Assembly: GCF_037975245.1 (NCBI RefSeq)
Contig: NC_092578.1
Span: forward strand, 16,748,821-16,812,820
From: Apostichopus japonicus
Lineage: Eukaryota > Echinodermata > Holothuroidea > Aspidochirotida > Stichopodidae
Direction: 5' to 3'
Length of the DNA stretch: 64,000 nucleotides
Under the pieces are notes generated by a model. The model did no database searches and was not told the DNA's origin. It saw only the letters and a program-made list of their open reading frames with translations. Both the position numbers and the translations under genes were made by a program. Of the stretch, positions 50,100 to 61,500 are shown one piece after another (the first letter of the stretch is position 1; each line of letters starts with the position of its first letter).

Positions 50100-52110
50100 T
50101 GTCAGATCCGGTTAAATTTATCCAAGATTACTCCTATACGACAACGATCATCTTGAGGGTAAAAGAGAATTGCTATAACTTAACGTAGAATTGAAAGTTG
50201 CAGCTCGTTAGCCTACCCGTACTGAGCAAAAAATTAGTACCTTCCAAGCGTAGGTACACACACACTGTAGCAATGACTGTTAGCAGGCGGATACTGATAT
50301 ACAGACTGCTGAGAATGTCTTTATCGTATGCATAAGCTAGTGTGTAGCGTAGGCTCAGTTAGGCTCCGAGTGAAGACTATTATGGTTTGTGCACATTTGT
50401 GTGTACACAACAACCATAACAATGAAGACGAGCGTAAACAGTTGTGTCGTCGGCTTCGTAACGACGAGCAAAAGTAGCAGCACAATTTCTTCCTTCCCTA
50501 AAATGCAGACTATCAATTACACAAAGAATTCTCTCTGACACACTTTCATGAACTATTTCAAGTTTGGCCCATTTTATAAATCCACAAAATTGAAGAAATT
50601 TTGGAATCACGGTTTCATAATTGCAGTTCGTAGGAGCGAATATCAGAGCATGAAAATAAGGTGCAACGACTGTGAAAGGTTATCAAGCTCGTGCAAAATG
50701 GTGACTATTAAACATTCATGTTGGTAATATTTTAACTATTTGGAACCTTTATTCACATTAAAAATATTAAAATACATCATTTATATTTAAAATATCTCCT
50801 AACGTGTGCATCGTGTCTGGATTACGTCTATATATATTCTCAAAATAAATCGTATTAGCGTTCAGCTTTGCGTAATTTCATTGGACTAAAGTTTCTTGAC
50901 GTAGGCGGGTTCTGCACAGTCTGAAAACCAATGCAATTATATCAGAAGGATTGAATTGTCAAACACAGTCAATTTGAGTCAAAATTATTTTACGCTTATT
51001 TATAAACCGAAATCGTCACTCGCGCTTCTTGAGCAATTTTTTTTTCAGTAAACTTTGGTCTATGAAGATTCAAAGTGCATAATACGAGAATTTACTACAT
51101 GCACTACAGTTTTTTCTACGCTGTTAGTATAACAAGTTAACCTATGTACCTCCTTCGTAACATACATCAATGTCCTAAACACACTAGAAATATCACATTC
51201 CATATGTGAGATATTCATAGCAACGGTAGGAGATTTGATCTAGTCTAAACATGATATAATCGAGTAATATATGCTTGAATTTTAATGGTTTTCCTATATT
51301 TTCTCACAACGTTTATCTCTTGCAATGGAAATGCTTCGGTTCTTTAAATCACCTAATGATGGCATTAAGTATCGCTCTGGTAGTGTTTAAATGCATCTTA
51401 AACATGAAAAGCAAAACAGTGGGAAAGTGAAAAGTTTCATCTCCTGGTGGTACTATGACACAGTATGACATATAACAATTAAAAAATGGTGGCCCACCAG
51501 ATATTTCATTTAAACTGGGATGCCTCTCAAACGGAGCAAGATTTTTCGTAGTTGCTTGATATGATGGATGGGTTTAGTTGTCCCAATTTTACTGTTAAAA
51601 ACGATGGCTCTATCAAGGTTCATTCCGCTTGGGCAAAAATACAGAGATTTCAACTTTCTTTTATTCTTAATATTAAAGTATCTAAATAGATGTCTTAAGA
51701 CCTTGACGGTAATGTTATATCCAGTTAATCAATGTAATTTCATTGCATCAAGTTATTTCAGAAGCGTAGTCAGCCGTAATTCAGTGCCTAACAATTTCCT
51801 TGTCGGCCTCTGAGGGCGGCGTCCTAATGTTCTCGCTTTGGTTTCTCAAATCCCTGCGTCACCAAACTTCCAACGATTCTTCGTCAATTCAGTTTGTATT
51901 AAAAGACTGCACACTATTACTGGGTTACAGTTAATCAAATTTTCGATACGAAAGCAAACCGACTACGAATGAGTTTTGTGTCAAGATTTCAACCGTTCGA
52001 GAAAATTTCCTTAAATTTCAGAAAATTAAAAAACGTATATTTTACGCCACAGTTTATATCTGGTACACTTTGATTATATACCGACAAATCCGAGCGTTCC
52101 TCACAAGATG
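50100..52110. other. Upstream region of the minus-strand gene; no exon resolved
   Basis: Probably holds the promoter and 5' UTR of the minus gene (50.1-50.6 kb has somewhat more CpG). The open frame 50380-50610 (minus) may be 5' UTR. No TATA box is clear. Confidence 0.35.
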
Positions 52111-52111
52111 C

Positions 52112-53095
52112 CGGGATGAAGGGATGAGGGGGATGAGGGGCATGATCGAGGGGGATGAGGTGGATGAGGGGGTGAGGGGATGAGGGGGATTAGGGGCATG
52201 AGGGGATGACGGGGATGAGGGGGATGAGGGGGATGAGGGGATGAGGGGGATGAGGGGGATGAAGGGGATGAGGGGGATGAGGGGGTGAGGGGATGAGGGG
52301 GATTAGGGGCATGAGGGGATGACGGGGATGAGGGGGATGAGGGGGATGAGGGGGATGAGGGGGATGAGGGGGATGAGGGGGATGAGTGGGATGAGGTGGA
52401 TGAGGGGGTGAGGGGATGAGGGGGATTAGGGGCATGAGGGGATGACGGGGATGAGGGGATGAGAGGGATGAGGGGGATGAGGGGGGTGAGGGGGAAGAGG
52501 GGGTTGAGGGGGATGAGGTGGGTGAGGAGGTGAGGGGGGTGAGGTGGATGAGGGGGGTTAGGGGATGAGGGGGATTAGGGACATGAGGGGATGACGGGGA
52601 TGAGAGGGATGAGAGGGATGAGGGGGATGAGGTGGATGAGGGGGGTGAGGGGAAGAGGGGGTTGAGGAGATGACGGGGATGAGGGGGATGAGAGGGATGA
52701 GGGGGATGAGGGGGTGAGGTGGATGAGGGGGTGAGGGGGATGAGGGGGTTGAGGTGGATGAGGGGGGTGAGGGGATGAGGGGGATTAGGGGCATGAGGGG
52801 ATGACGGGGATGAGGGGGATGAGAGGGATGAGGGGGATGAGGTGGATGAGGGGGTGAGGGGGATGAGGGGGATGAGGGGGTTGAGGGGGATTAGGGGGAT
52901 GAGGGGGATGAGGGGGTGAGGGGGATAAGTGGGATGAGGGGATGAGGGGGATGAGGTGGATGAGGATGAGGGGGATTAGGGGGTTGAGGGGGATTAGGGG
53001 GTGAGGGGGATGAGGGGGACGAGGGGGACGAGGGGGACGAGGGGGACGAGGGGGATGAGGGGTTTGGGTGGAATGAGGGGGATGAGCGGGATGAG
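52112..53095 (+). repeat. G-rich minisatellite, unit GGGGGATGA
   Basis: About 980 bp of 9-bp units (GGGGGATGA with GGGGTGA, GGGATTA and GGGTTGA variants), arranged in higher-order blocks of about 120-180 bp marked by ATTAGGGGCATGAGGGGATG. The reverse strand reads as Pro-His-rich frames that are artefacts. Strong strand asymmetry: nearly all G on plus. Confidence 0.97.
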
Positions 53096-53099
53096 ATAT

Positions 53100-55510
53100 A
53101 TGAAAGATGATAGAGGAGACACTTTCAAAGAGTATCTAACACTATGTTAGGAAGTGATGTCAGCACAAAATTCGAAACATGAGCAAAGTTGGGACGATTT
53201 TATTTCTGTAGTGTACTGTCATGTCTCGCTTTTAGAGCACTTTTAATGTCAGTATGAGCAGTATGAATATCATGTTTCTATCAGACAAAAGTTGGTACTG
53301 ACTATACTGTCGACCAACATTGTTTACAATATGCAACTGAATCAATTCAAATTTTCATCGTCAACCCCCCCCCCCCCCCCACTCTCAACGTTCTCTTCAT
53401 AATTTCCTCTGCAATTTGTGGGTTTAGGGGGGGTCTCTCTTTCTTTCTTTTTCTCGTTGCTTCGAAAATCACAGGTATATGATGGCACGGTTAGTCCATC
53501 TCATGGAAGATTTCCATCTCTTATAGTATATTCATTCAATCTGCAATGGTTGTTGGATGCTGGTCTAGTAACTTTGTTTAACTTAACTGGGCCTTATCAG
53601 CGTAATGCCATGTTCAGCGCTACGTCCGCTGTGCTAATTAGTTTAATTGTCTCAGGGGTTGTAGCTTCAGTTATATAATACACTTAATTAATTGTAGAGT
53701 GTGTACCTGTTAAACCATATAAATACCCGGAAATATCGAGTATAAGGTAAACTGTTATCGTTGGTTTCAAGGATACGATAAACATAGATTTCAGACATTC
53801 ATCACGCACGTGAAGGTCATATGTGTGTGCGTGCGCTTGTGTGGGTGTGCGTGTGTGCATGTGTGTATATTTAGGTGTGTGAATATGTGTATGTATGTAT
53901 GAATGTTGTTACTGCTATAGGAAAAGTTAGGTGCCTGAAGTGAAGCCTTGCTAACAATCTGCTACTTTGGGCTTAACAAGATCGTATACAAGTGATGAAG
54001 GTATCAAGTATAAAAGTTTTACAATGAAATAAGAATATTACATTAAACATAAAATAAATAAGCGCCTAAGTAGCCAGAAAATTCTGATTCGTGAGGAAGG
54101 GAAAGGGGGAACAAACAGTTTAAGGAGCGGCACAATATTCGTGTCCTGTAACTTGTGAAGCGCTTTGTCGGCCTACACATAATGGGGGCACAAATAGGGA
54201 GGGGGGTTCAAAAGTCAACATTTTCCTGAGTAGAGAATGGTCTTTCATGCACTTGCTCCTCTTCTAGCTCAAATTCAAAACGATCTGGAAATTTAAAAGT
54301 GCCACGATAGTCCGAGCATGTATCCGAGCATGTAAAAATGTATCAATGTTTCATGTCCTTGTGAAATGATGAATTTAGCGTGTAAGCTAGTGAATCGCTA
54401 TGTGCACATGCTAGCAAGCAACGTCACTGATGACTTAGCTTCTTCAGAGCTACAGCAGATCCACCAAACGGAAAAAGAAGAAAGAAAACCAATATAGAAA
54501 AGCAAAAGAAGGTAAGAAAAGGAAGATAATGATACATAAGTACAACTAAAATTAAATGAAAAAAAAGAAACACAACATATAAAACCATACAACTTAACAT
54601 ATATGTCATGTATGCTGTTGCATTCCATTCTTTTCACCTAAGGTTGTTTAACCTCAGTATGAAAATGGAAATACTTTTTACGTGAAGTATTTATAAGGCC
54701 ATCATGGTAATACTTATTGTTTGACGAGGTCCCAGCGTTGCAATTATAACAGTTCACCTATTGTAGTTACAAAAGAGCCGTAAAAGTTGATAACGCCCTC
54801 TCGTAAACATCATTTTGATTGCCTTCAAATTTGTCGTCTGCTAGAGAACTACAAGGCTGACAGAGTGTATATTCAGCTTTTCCTTGGTGAAATGTTTAGC
54901 ATGTGTTTCAACATGACGCATATCATATAACTAAGACTAGAAGAACGTATGCTTTTCCTTTGCAAGAGACTAGAAGAAGCGTAATGCTTAAAGTCAGGAT
55001 TCCTTACATTTCGGATTGTTCATGCTTTCGAGTTGATGATCTGTTTCTGCAATCTGAAAACACACGAGAATAGGCTATGTTAATCGTGTGATAGGCTACT
55101 ATTACTAAAGTAGTTGAGCGAATCATAGGTCTCCACTACACGCGTGTAACGTAACACCGTATGATATATAGGTATATAACGTATGGACTGTCCTAACGTT
55201 ACATATACAATACAGTATTCGTACTAGAATAAAGAACTACCTGATGCTAGAAATGTGTGTAAATTAGCTGTTTTCTAAAATTTGAAAGGACAGAATTGTG
55301 CTAACCATGATGGAATGATTAAATCAGTGTTTTTAGTATAGGCTTAGGCTACACTGGCCTATAGCCTGGCTACCGTACTCCAGTGCCATTTAAGTTTAGT
55401 CTCAGTAAAACAACCAGTGGAGGCTGCACTTCAAGTTTAAGTACTTATACCACCAGGGTCACAGCGAGCAATAAAAAGGGGTCACATACAACAAAGTTAG
55501 CAAAGTTTGT
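53100..55510. other. Intergenic region before LCMT2
   Basis: Includes a C run (53367), a (TG)n tract (53820), and a repeat copy (54080). An open frame at 53486-53678 follows an acceptor-like site but shows no recognisable domain. Confidence 0.4.
54080..54160 (+). repeat. Dispersed repeat, copy 2 (partner at 27825)
   Basis: Same segments in the same order and strand as the copy at 27825. Family unknown. Confidence 0.7.
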
Positions 55511-55515
55511 TGATA

Positions 55516-55551
55516 ATGCCGAAGTCCGCCAAGGAAAAAAATGAAACTGCA
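55516..55551 (+). CDS. LCMT2: LCMT2 exon 1 (start codon)
   Basis: Twelve codons, [12 protein letters not shown], end at the consensus donor GTAAGT. The phase is 0 and joins VQGTNDSS of exon 2. A short basic peptide before TNDSS is normal for this family, which supports this ATG. No TATA box is obvious upstream. Confidence 0.8.
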
Positions 55552-58500
55552 GTAAGTGCTTGAACCTCATCCAGTATGGACAAATTGTCAGATTCTTTTT
55601 GTAAACTAGAGCTAAGTTACCAGCAGGTTGAACAATTAAAACTGATGTGACATATAGTATATTGAAATTTAATGTATGCTGTAAATCATGTAATATTTCC
55701 CTCGTCATTTGTTCTTCTTGAGTGTAGCAATATTTTGCCAACTGTCATAATCCTATGTGAATAACCCTTATAAAGTTTTATATTGTGTAAGAAGACAACA
55801 TGGGCTAGTAGATCCATTGAAGACTGACGTGCCATAAAGGAGGGATAACAGTTACTGTCTTTTGAGTTTGTGAAAGCACATCTGTAATCTTAGTCATCCA
55901 AAGGTACAACTTTGGCAGTTAATTGCATTGTGAGATGATTATTTGACTTTATTTGAAACTTCACATTGTTGTTGTATTTTCCACTTTGCTCCTCAGTTGT
56001 TTAATTGTCATTCATTTTGATTACATCATCTGATAAATGTTACATTTTCATTTTAAGATCTCAGTTGAATTTATTTGTATTGCATTGTATTTTTTATCAA
56101 GGTTCAAGGAACGAATGATAGCAGTATCGTCAGTAAATGTGCCATTTCTATGCAAGGTTATTTCCACGATGACTACTTAAGGCATTTTGTTGCTAGACAA
56201 ACTCGAAGGGCGCCCCTCATCAACCGTGGTTACTATGTCAGAGCTAAAGCTATTGATGGAGCTCTCAGGCACTTTCTGAAATCATTTCAAGGACAAGCTA
56301 ACCAGGTAAGGAGTAGCCTAAATGTACACGGCTTGAAGTGAATTTCAAATAAAGCAAAATAAATGAATTTTGTCTTTTCAATGGTTTTTGATATCTTTCG
56401 AATATCAAAATTGCAATGTACAAGTCAAGCCCAGAACTTGGATGAAAGCTCAGACTGAATTGAAGAAAAATTTGAAAATGGCTCTAAGATTAGTGCTAGG
56501 TTTTATGTCAACATATTAAGGTGTTCCATCACTCTGGCCAACTTTAAAAGGGCAAGACCAAATTAAGGAGATTTCTTCTGCAGTTCATTGCTGTGTTTTA
56601 ACCGCTTACAGTTCTTGTCTTTGAATTGCAGATTGTGTCCCTTGGTGCTGGATTTGATTCAGCCTTCTTTCGACTGGAGAGTGCAAGGCTTCTCTCGGAG
56701 ACTTGCTTCTATGAAATTGACTTTGCCGAAGTTGCTAACAGAAAAGCTGCCATTATTCAGAGCAATGATATCTTGTGTGCCTTGCTGAAAGAACCTGTCT
56801 TTCACCACAAAAATCCAGTAGTTCAAAAGGATGGAGGTATAGTGTTACTTTGTTTATCATTGTTATTAAGCGATCACCTGTTTTACCATTAGAACCTTTC
56901 ACTTGGTATTTGTTCATAAGTATGCAATCGATATCTTGCAGATATGATTTGAATGTCGATGAGTTTATCTTGGTACTTTTAAGTTTTTCTTTGAAATTGG
57001 CATCACAAGTTAAACAAGTATGGCAGCCCTGATATGACTTTATACAACAAAATCACACAATTTTCACAAGGGTTTTGGTTTTAGTTAGCTTTTCGCTATG
57101 CATCATATTAATTAAATCAAAGGTTTGGGTTCATATCTTTTTATTTATCTTATCTTATTCTCTTTTCAAAATAGGTGTAATAATATCTTCTAGTTCTTAT
57201 CGACTCCTGGGTATCAATTTGAATGACCTCAGCTCATTACATCGCTTCCTGTTACACAGCGGGTGTGACTTGAATAAACCTACTCTCCTTCTGTCCGAGT
57301 GTGTCCTTACCTACATGGAAGTTCAAAGGTCAGTCAGTCTTGATGTATTTCTGAATGGTCACTCTTAAATCCACCAGGTAATTAAAATTGAAAAAAAAAC
57401 AGAGTTATTATTGTAGCATTTCTTAAACCAAGCCTTTGGTGGGTTCTTAAACTCAAAACTTGACATCAAAAGGCAATCAATCAAAACTGTTAGCACACGT
57501 TGGACTTAATTTCACTCAATTATTTTACTCAAAACCTCTTACAATGGGAGAAACAATGGTTTGCTCCTACATGAGACGCCGCTGTCCGTATCCAATCGAC
57601 CATAGCATTTGCTAACTGTCTCGGTTTTGTCTTCACAGATCAGATGCACTGATTGAATTCTGTGCCAGTACTTTCAGCAATGTGGCCTTTATTTGTTACG
57701 AGCAAATCTATCCATCTGATTCGTTTGGACGAGTTATGTGAGTTGATTCCAGTTATGTATCATATAAGTTACATTCAGTGTTGAGTTATGTAAGTAGATT
57801 CATGTGTGTATTATGTAAGTAATTTTCAGTTATGAGTTATGTAACTAGATTCAGATATGTATTATGCAAGTAAATTACTGGATGCGAGTTATGTACAGAC
57901 TGATCTACAGTATTAGAAAAAGTCATTGATCATTTTAAATGCATTGAAATTAAATTGAATATTTTATGAAAATAAATTAAAATGATGATTCTTTTAAGTG
58001 TTGAGTTGTGTCTTAATTAGACTAGATATGTTTATATGTATTACAATTTAAATGTCCATGGTTTCCTTTCAAGATGTGCTTCCCAGTTAAATATACTTCT
58101 TTTGCTTTCATTTTTTGTTTTCTTGCTGGTAGTTGTTTGTACTAACATTGTATTGCCATGGAAATATTCTTTAGTAATACATAAAACTTCTTGCCTTCCA
58201 TTCTAGGATGAATCATTTCAAAAAGTTAGGATCTCCCTTGCAAGCAATCAGAATGTACAGTACTCCATCAGACCACCAGGAGAGGTACTTGAGACTGGTA
58301 GGCATCTTCTTTCCTCATAAAGGGGAGGGGGGGGTGGGGGTTGAGGGGGGATCAGTGGACCTGTCTCTCTGTATCCACCCCTCTATCACCACCCCAATAA
58401 GGGTGATACAATATTCGTTAACTATTTTGTGGTCTTGAAGATAACCACTGTCAGATAAAGCTGGATAATAAAAAAAAAACTTTCTTGAAAATTTCAAGGG

Positions 58501-61500
58501 TGGACAAATTATGGTTATAGGTATATAATAAATATCACCTTCATGAAAAAGTGGGCATAAAATGGTCTACAATCACCCATACAGATCTAAATCAAGCTGT
58601 ACCAAAACTTTTGGAACCTACATTTGGCATCATATGTACAAATTTCTCAAGGTGTAAAAGTCCTTCAACAGAAACGATGCTAAAAATATTGATGTTTCTG
58701 TCTTTCTAAATATCATTGGCGTTTAGCTCTCCTATGAAATACTGAATAATCTTCAGTACATACAATGAAAATGACTACTGGATTATTACTACTAAATGGA
58801 CAGCAAACTGTAAACACATTTTTAAAGTAATACCTTTTGCATAAATGTGAAATTTGTCTCAAATGACTCATGCAGTTTTCTCATTGTTGACTTGTCTGCA
58901 AATGCTAAATCTTTGATCCCTTCTTGTTTTTTTTCTCTCGCAGGGATGGACTTCGGCCAAAGTAATTGACATGAATGAATTTTATCTATGTTTAGATGAA
59001 GACGAGAGGGACAGGATCAAGAAACTTGAACCATTTGATGAATTTGAGGTAAGAGAGGTGTTAAATGTTTGTCTAGAAGTTATAGTTTGCATTGAATTTG
59101 TCGTAGACCGAGTGAAGGCGATTCAATTTTCACAGAGTTTTTCACAGAGACACAAGTTACTACCCAACTTATTACATCTTTAAGGGGTTCATGGGGTGGG
59201 GGAGAAGGGGGGGGGGAAGTGAAGAGGGATGTGTCTTTTGCTATGGACAAAAATAGAAAAAAGACAAGCTGCTTTTCAGAGTTAATCTGCTATCTTTTGC
59301 CCTCTGTTTTATGTTTGATTTTTGTATTTTTTCAGGAATGGCATCTCAAGTGTAACCATTATATACTTGTCACAGCTTGCAAGGGTTCCTGTATAACTGC
59401 CTTCCAAGATGACATCCACAGATCAAACTCTGGTAGTTTCAGAATGTACCAACAGAAACCTCGGCTCGACCAGCTACTCGAAGCTCAACTACCAGACAGT
59501 ATCACAGAGGCTAACTTCAGTGGGTTTGGGCATTCCTCAGAGAGAATATCCTCGACGACAGTATTGGTCCATGGAGGATTCGGTGATAAGGGCGGCCGTC
59601 ACCAGAGGCTGAGCGAGCTTGTAGCTATGAATGTTCATACAGGGAATAGCTTCACGGTAGAGCCGGAAGAAGGAAGCGACGTTATAGGTGAGGTCTTTAC
59701 TTTAATTAGCGAACATTTGCTACTTTAGTTTTATCATCTTTTAGCTTGTTCCTAGCAAACCTGTACAGGTTTTTGTAAATTTAACATAGTAAACAAAGGC
59801 AAGTAACAAAGGCAAGTGTCAAGTATTCCTGTCTTTTCGAGCTTGCCATATAATAACAAACTCTTAGCCTATGTTTGTTGTGTTTAGTGTTGTAGGTAAC
59901 ACTGTTTGCATGTACTAACAGTGACACGTAACATCTAACGGTGTCACTGTGTGACACAAGATGGGAGTGTATTAGTGATAGTTCACATGGGCTGTAAGTG
60001 TTACTGTGTAATATGCGACTAAATATACTGTACCCTGAGTGTCGTAGTAACACTTGTGTACATGGTAATACTGTAGGTAAAATGCAATACACTGTATTTG
60101 AATGTGTACATAGGTCACTAGATAGATGTGTATTGATGCTTTGACTGATTATAACATACTGTATATGCACTGTACCGTTCTGTACTAATGTTCATACAAA
60201 CATGTCTGGTAGGTCATATCTTATATATTCTCTACGAGCCGAAGAATTAAGTTACATTAATACTAACGAAAGAACGGTCAAATTTTTGTTTTGTTTTTTC
60301 CAGGTCCAAGAATGTTCCATACCATCACCGCATTGAACCATAATAAATCGTCCCTGTTGATATTCGGTGGACGTACTTCTCCCACAAAGCCGTGTCACCG
60401 GACTCTGTTACTGACGCTGAGTAAGGAGGTATCGGATGTGACCTGGAGATATAGGTCAAAGGTCATCTTAGGGGAAACCACCTGTCCCGAAACCAGATGG
60501 AGACACACGGCCACTGCAATTCGACATAATTCGATTCAAGGAATCTTGATATTTGGAGGAAAGAATCTCGATACCGTCTTTTCAGATTGCTTCTTGTTGT
60601 GCAATGAAACTTTGGAATGGCAAAAAGTTAGTCAAAAATCTACAAATTAATTGGACACTGACTCACCTTTCTCCTCCTGCCAGCTGTTCTCATGCTTTAC
60701 CATGTATGATACCTTAGACCCTCTGGACACCATTTTCCCATACTGCCCTTTCACGCTGATTGATCACTCTCTATATATATATGCTACCTCCTCATTCTAC
60801 TGTAACCCCCTCCCCCCCCCCCCCAAACCTCCTACTCTTTCTAACCTTGTTTTGTAAGTCAACCTAGTTCTCTTGGCTTTAACGTAATATCATCCATCCA
60901 GTAAAATGGAAATTTGGGTACAGTTTGTAAACAACATTCGAATAGTTTTAATAAACATGTCATACTACTTGCGTCATTTGTAACATTTCCACCGAATCAT
61001 CAGCATACATATGACATTTTCATCTATTTGTCCGCTTCTAATTTGGATGTTTTTTCCATCATAGGTTGTGGCATCTGGCTCAATTCCAGAACCTAGACAT
61101 TCGCACAGCGCCAACCTCTGGCAGGAATCTGCCGTCATCGCCTGTGGCTTTGGGGCGGACGAGAGGCCATTGAATTCTGTCTGTTTATTAAATTGCGAAA
61201 CTTGGGTATGGAGTCGCTTAGAGACAATACCAACTCTGACACCGAGGTAGGTCGCTAACAGGGATATTTTACCTGGATTCAGTACGTCAATGTGAATCAC
61301 TGAAATAACTGAAAAGTATCAGAAAATAGTTATAGTGAGGGAGTGCCTCTCGCCTGAAGATTGTTGCATAAGTTCAGTGTACTAGATGGAGTGGCATAGC
61401 AGAACAATAAATAAGGAAAACAAGAGGGAAAGGTTAAGAGGGCAAGGGGAAGGTTAAGAAGGGTGATGAGGGTATGGTGGTGTAGTTGGGGGGGGGGTAG

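Noticed and set aside
49892-50188. Plus-strand open frames of 98 and 79 codons
   Set aside because: They are antisense to the Ser/Pro/Arg-rich minus-strand exon, whose donor site and composition are better supported.
52190-52794. Minus-strand Pro-His-rich ORFs
   Set aside because: Pure translation of the 9-bp G-rich minisatellite; repeats in multiples of three stay open by chance.
53418-53678. Plus-strand hydrophobic ORF of 86 codons
   Set aside because: Starts in a G-rich run with no ATG, and no membrane-protein family is recognisable; the acceptor-like AG alone is weak evidence.
59781-60170. Minus-strand ORF of 129 codons
   Set aside because: Lies in LCMT2 intron 8, with no splice borders and low-complexity Ser/Leu/Tyr/Cys composition.
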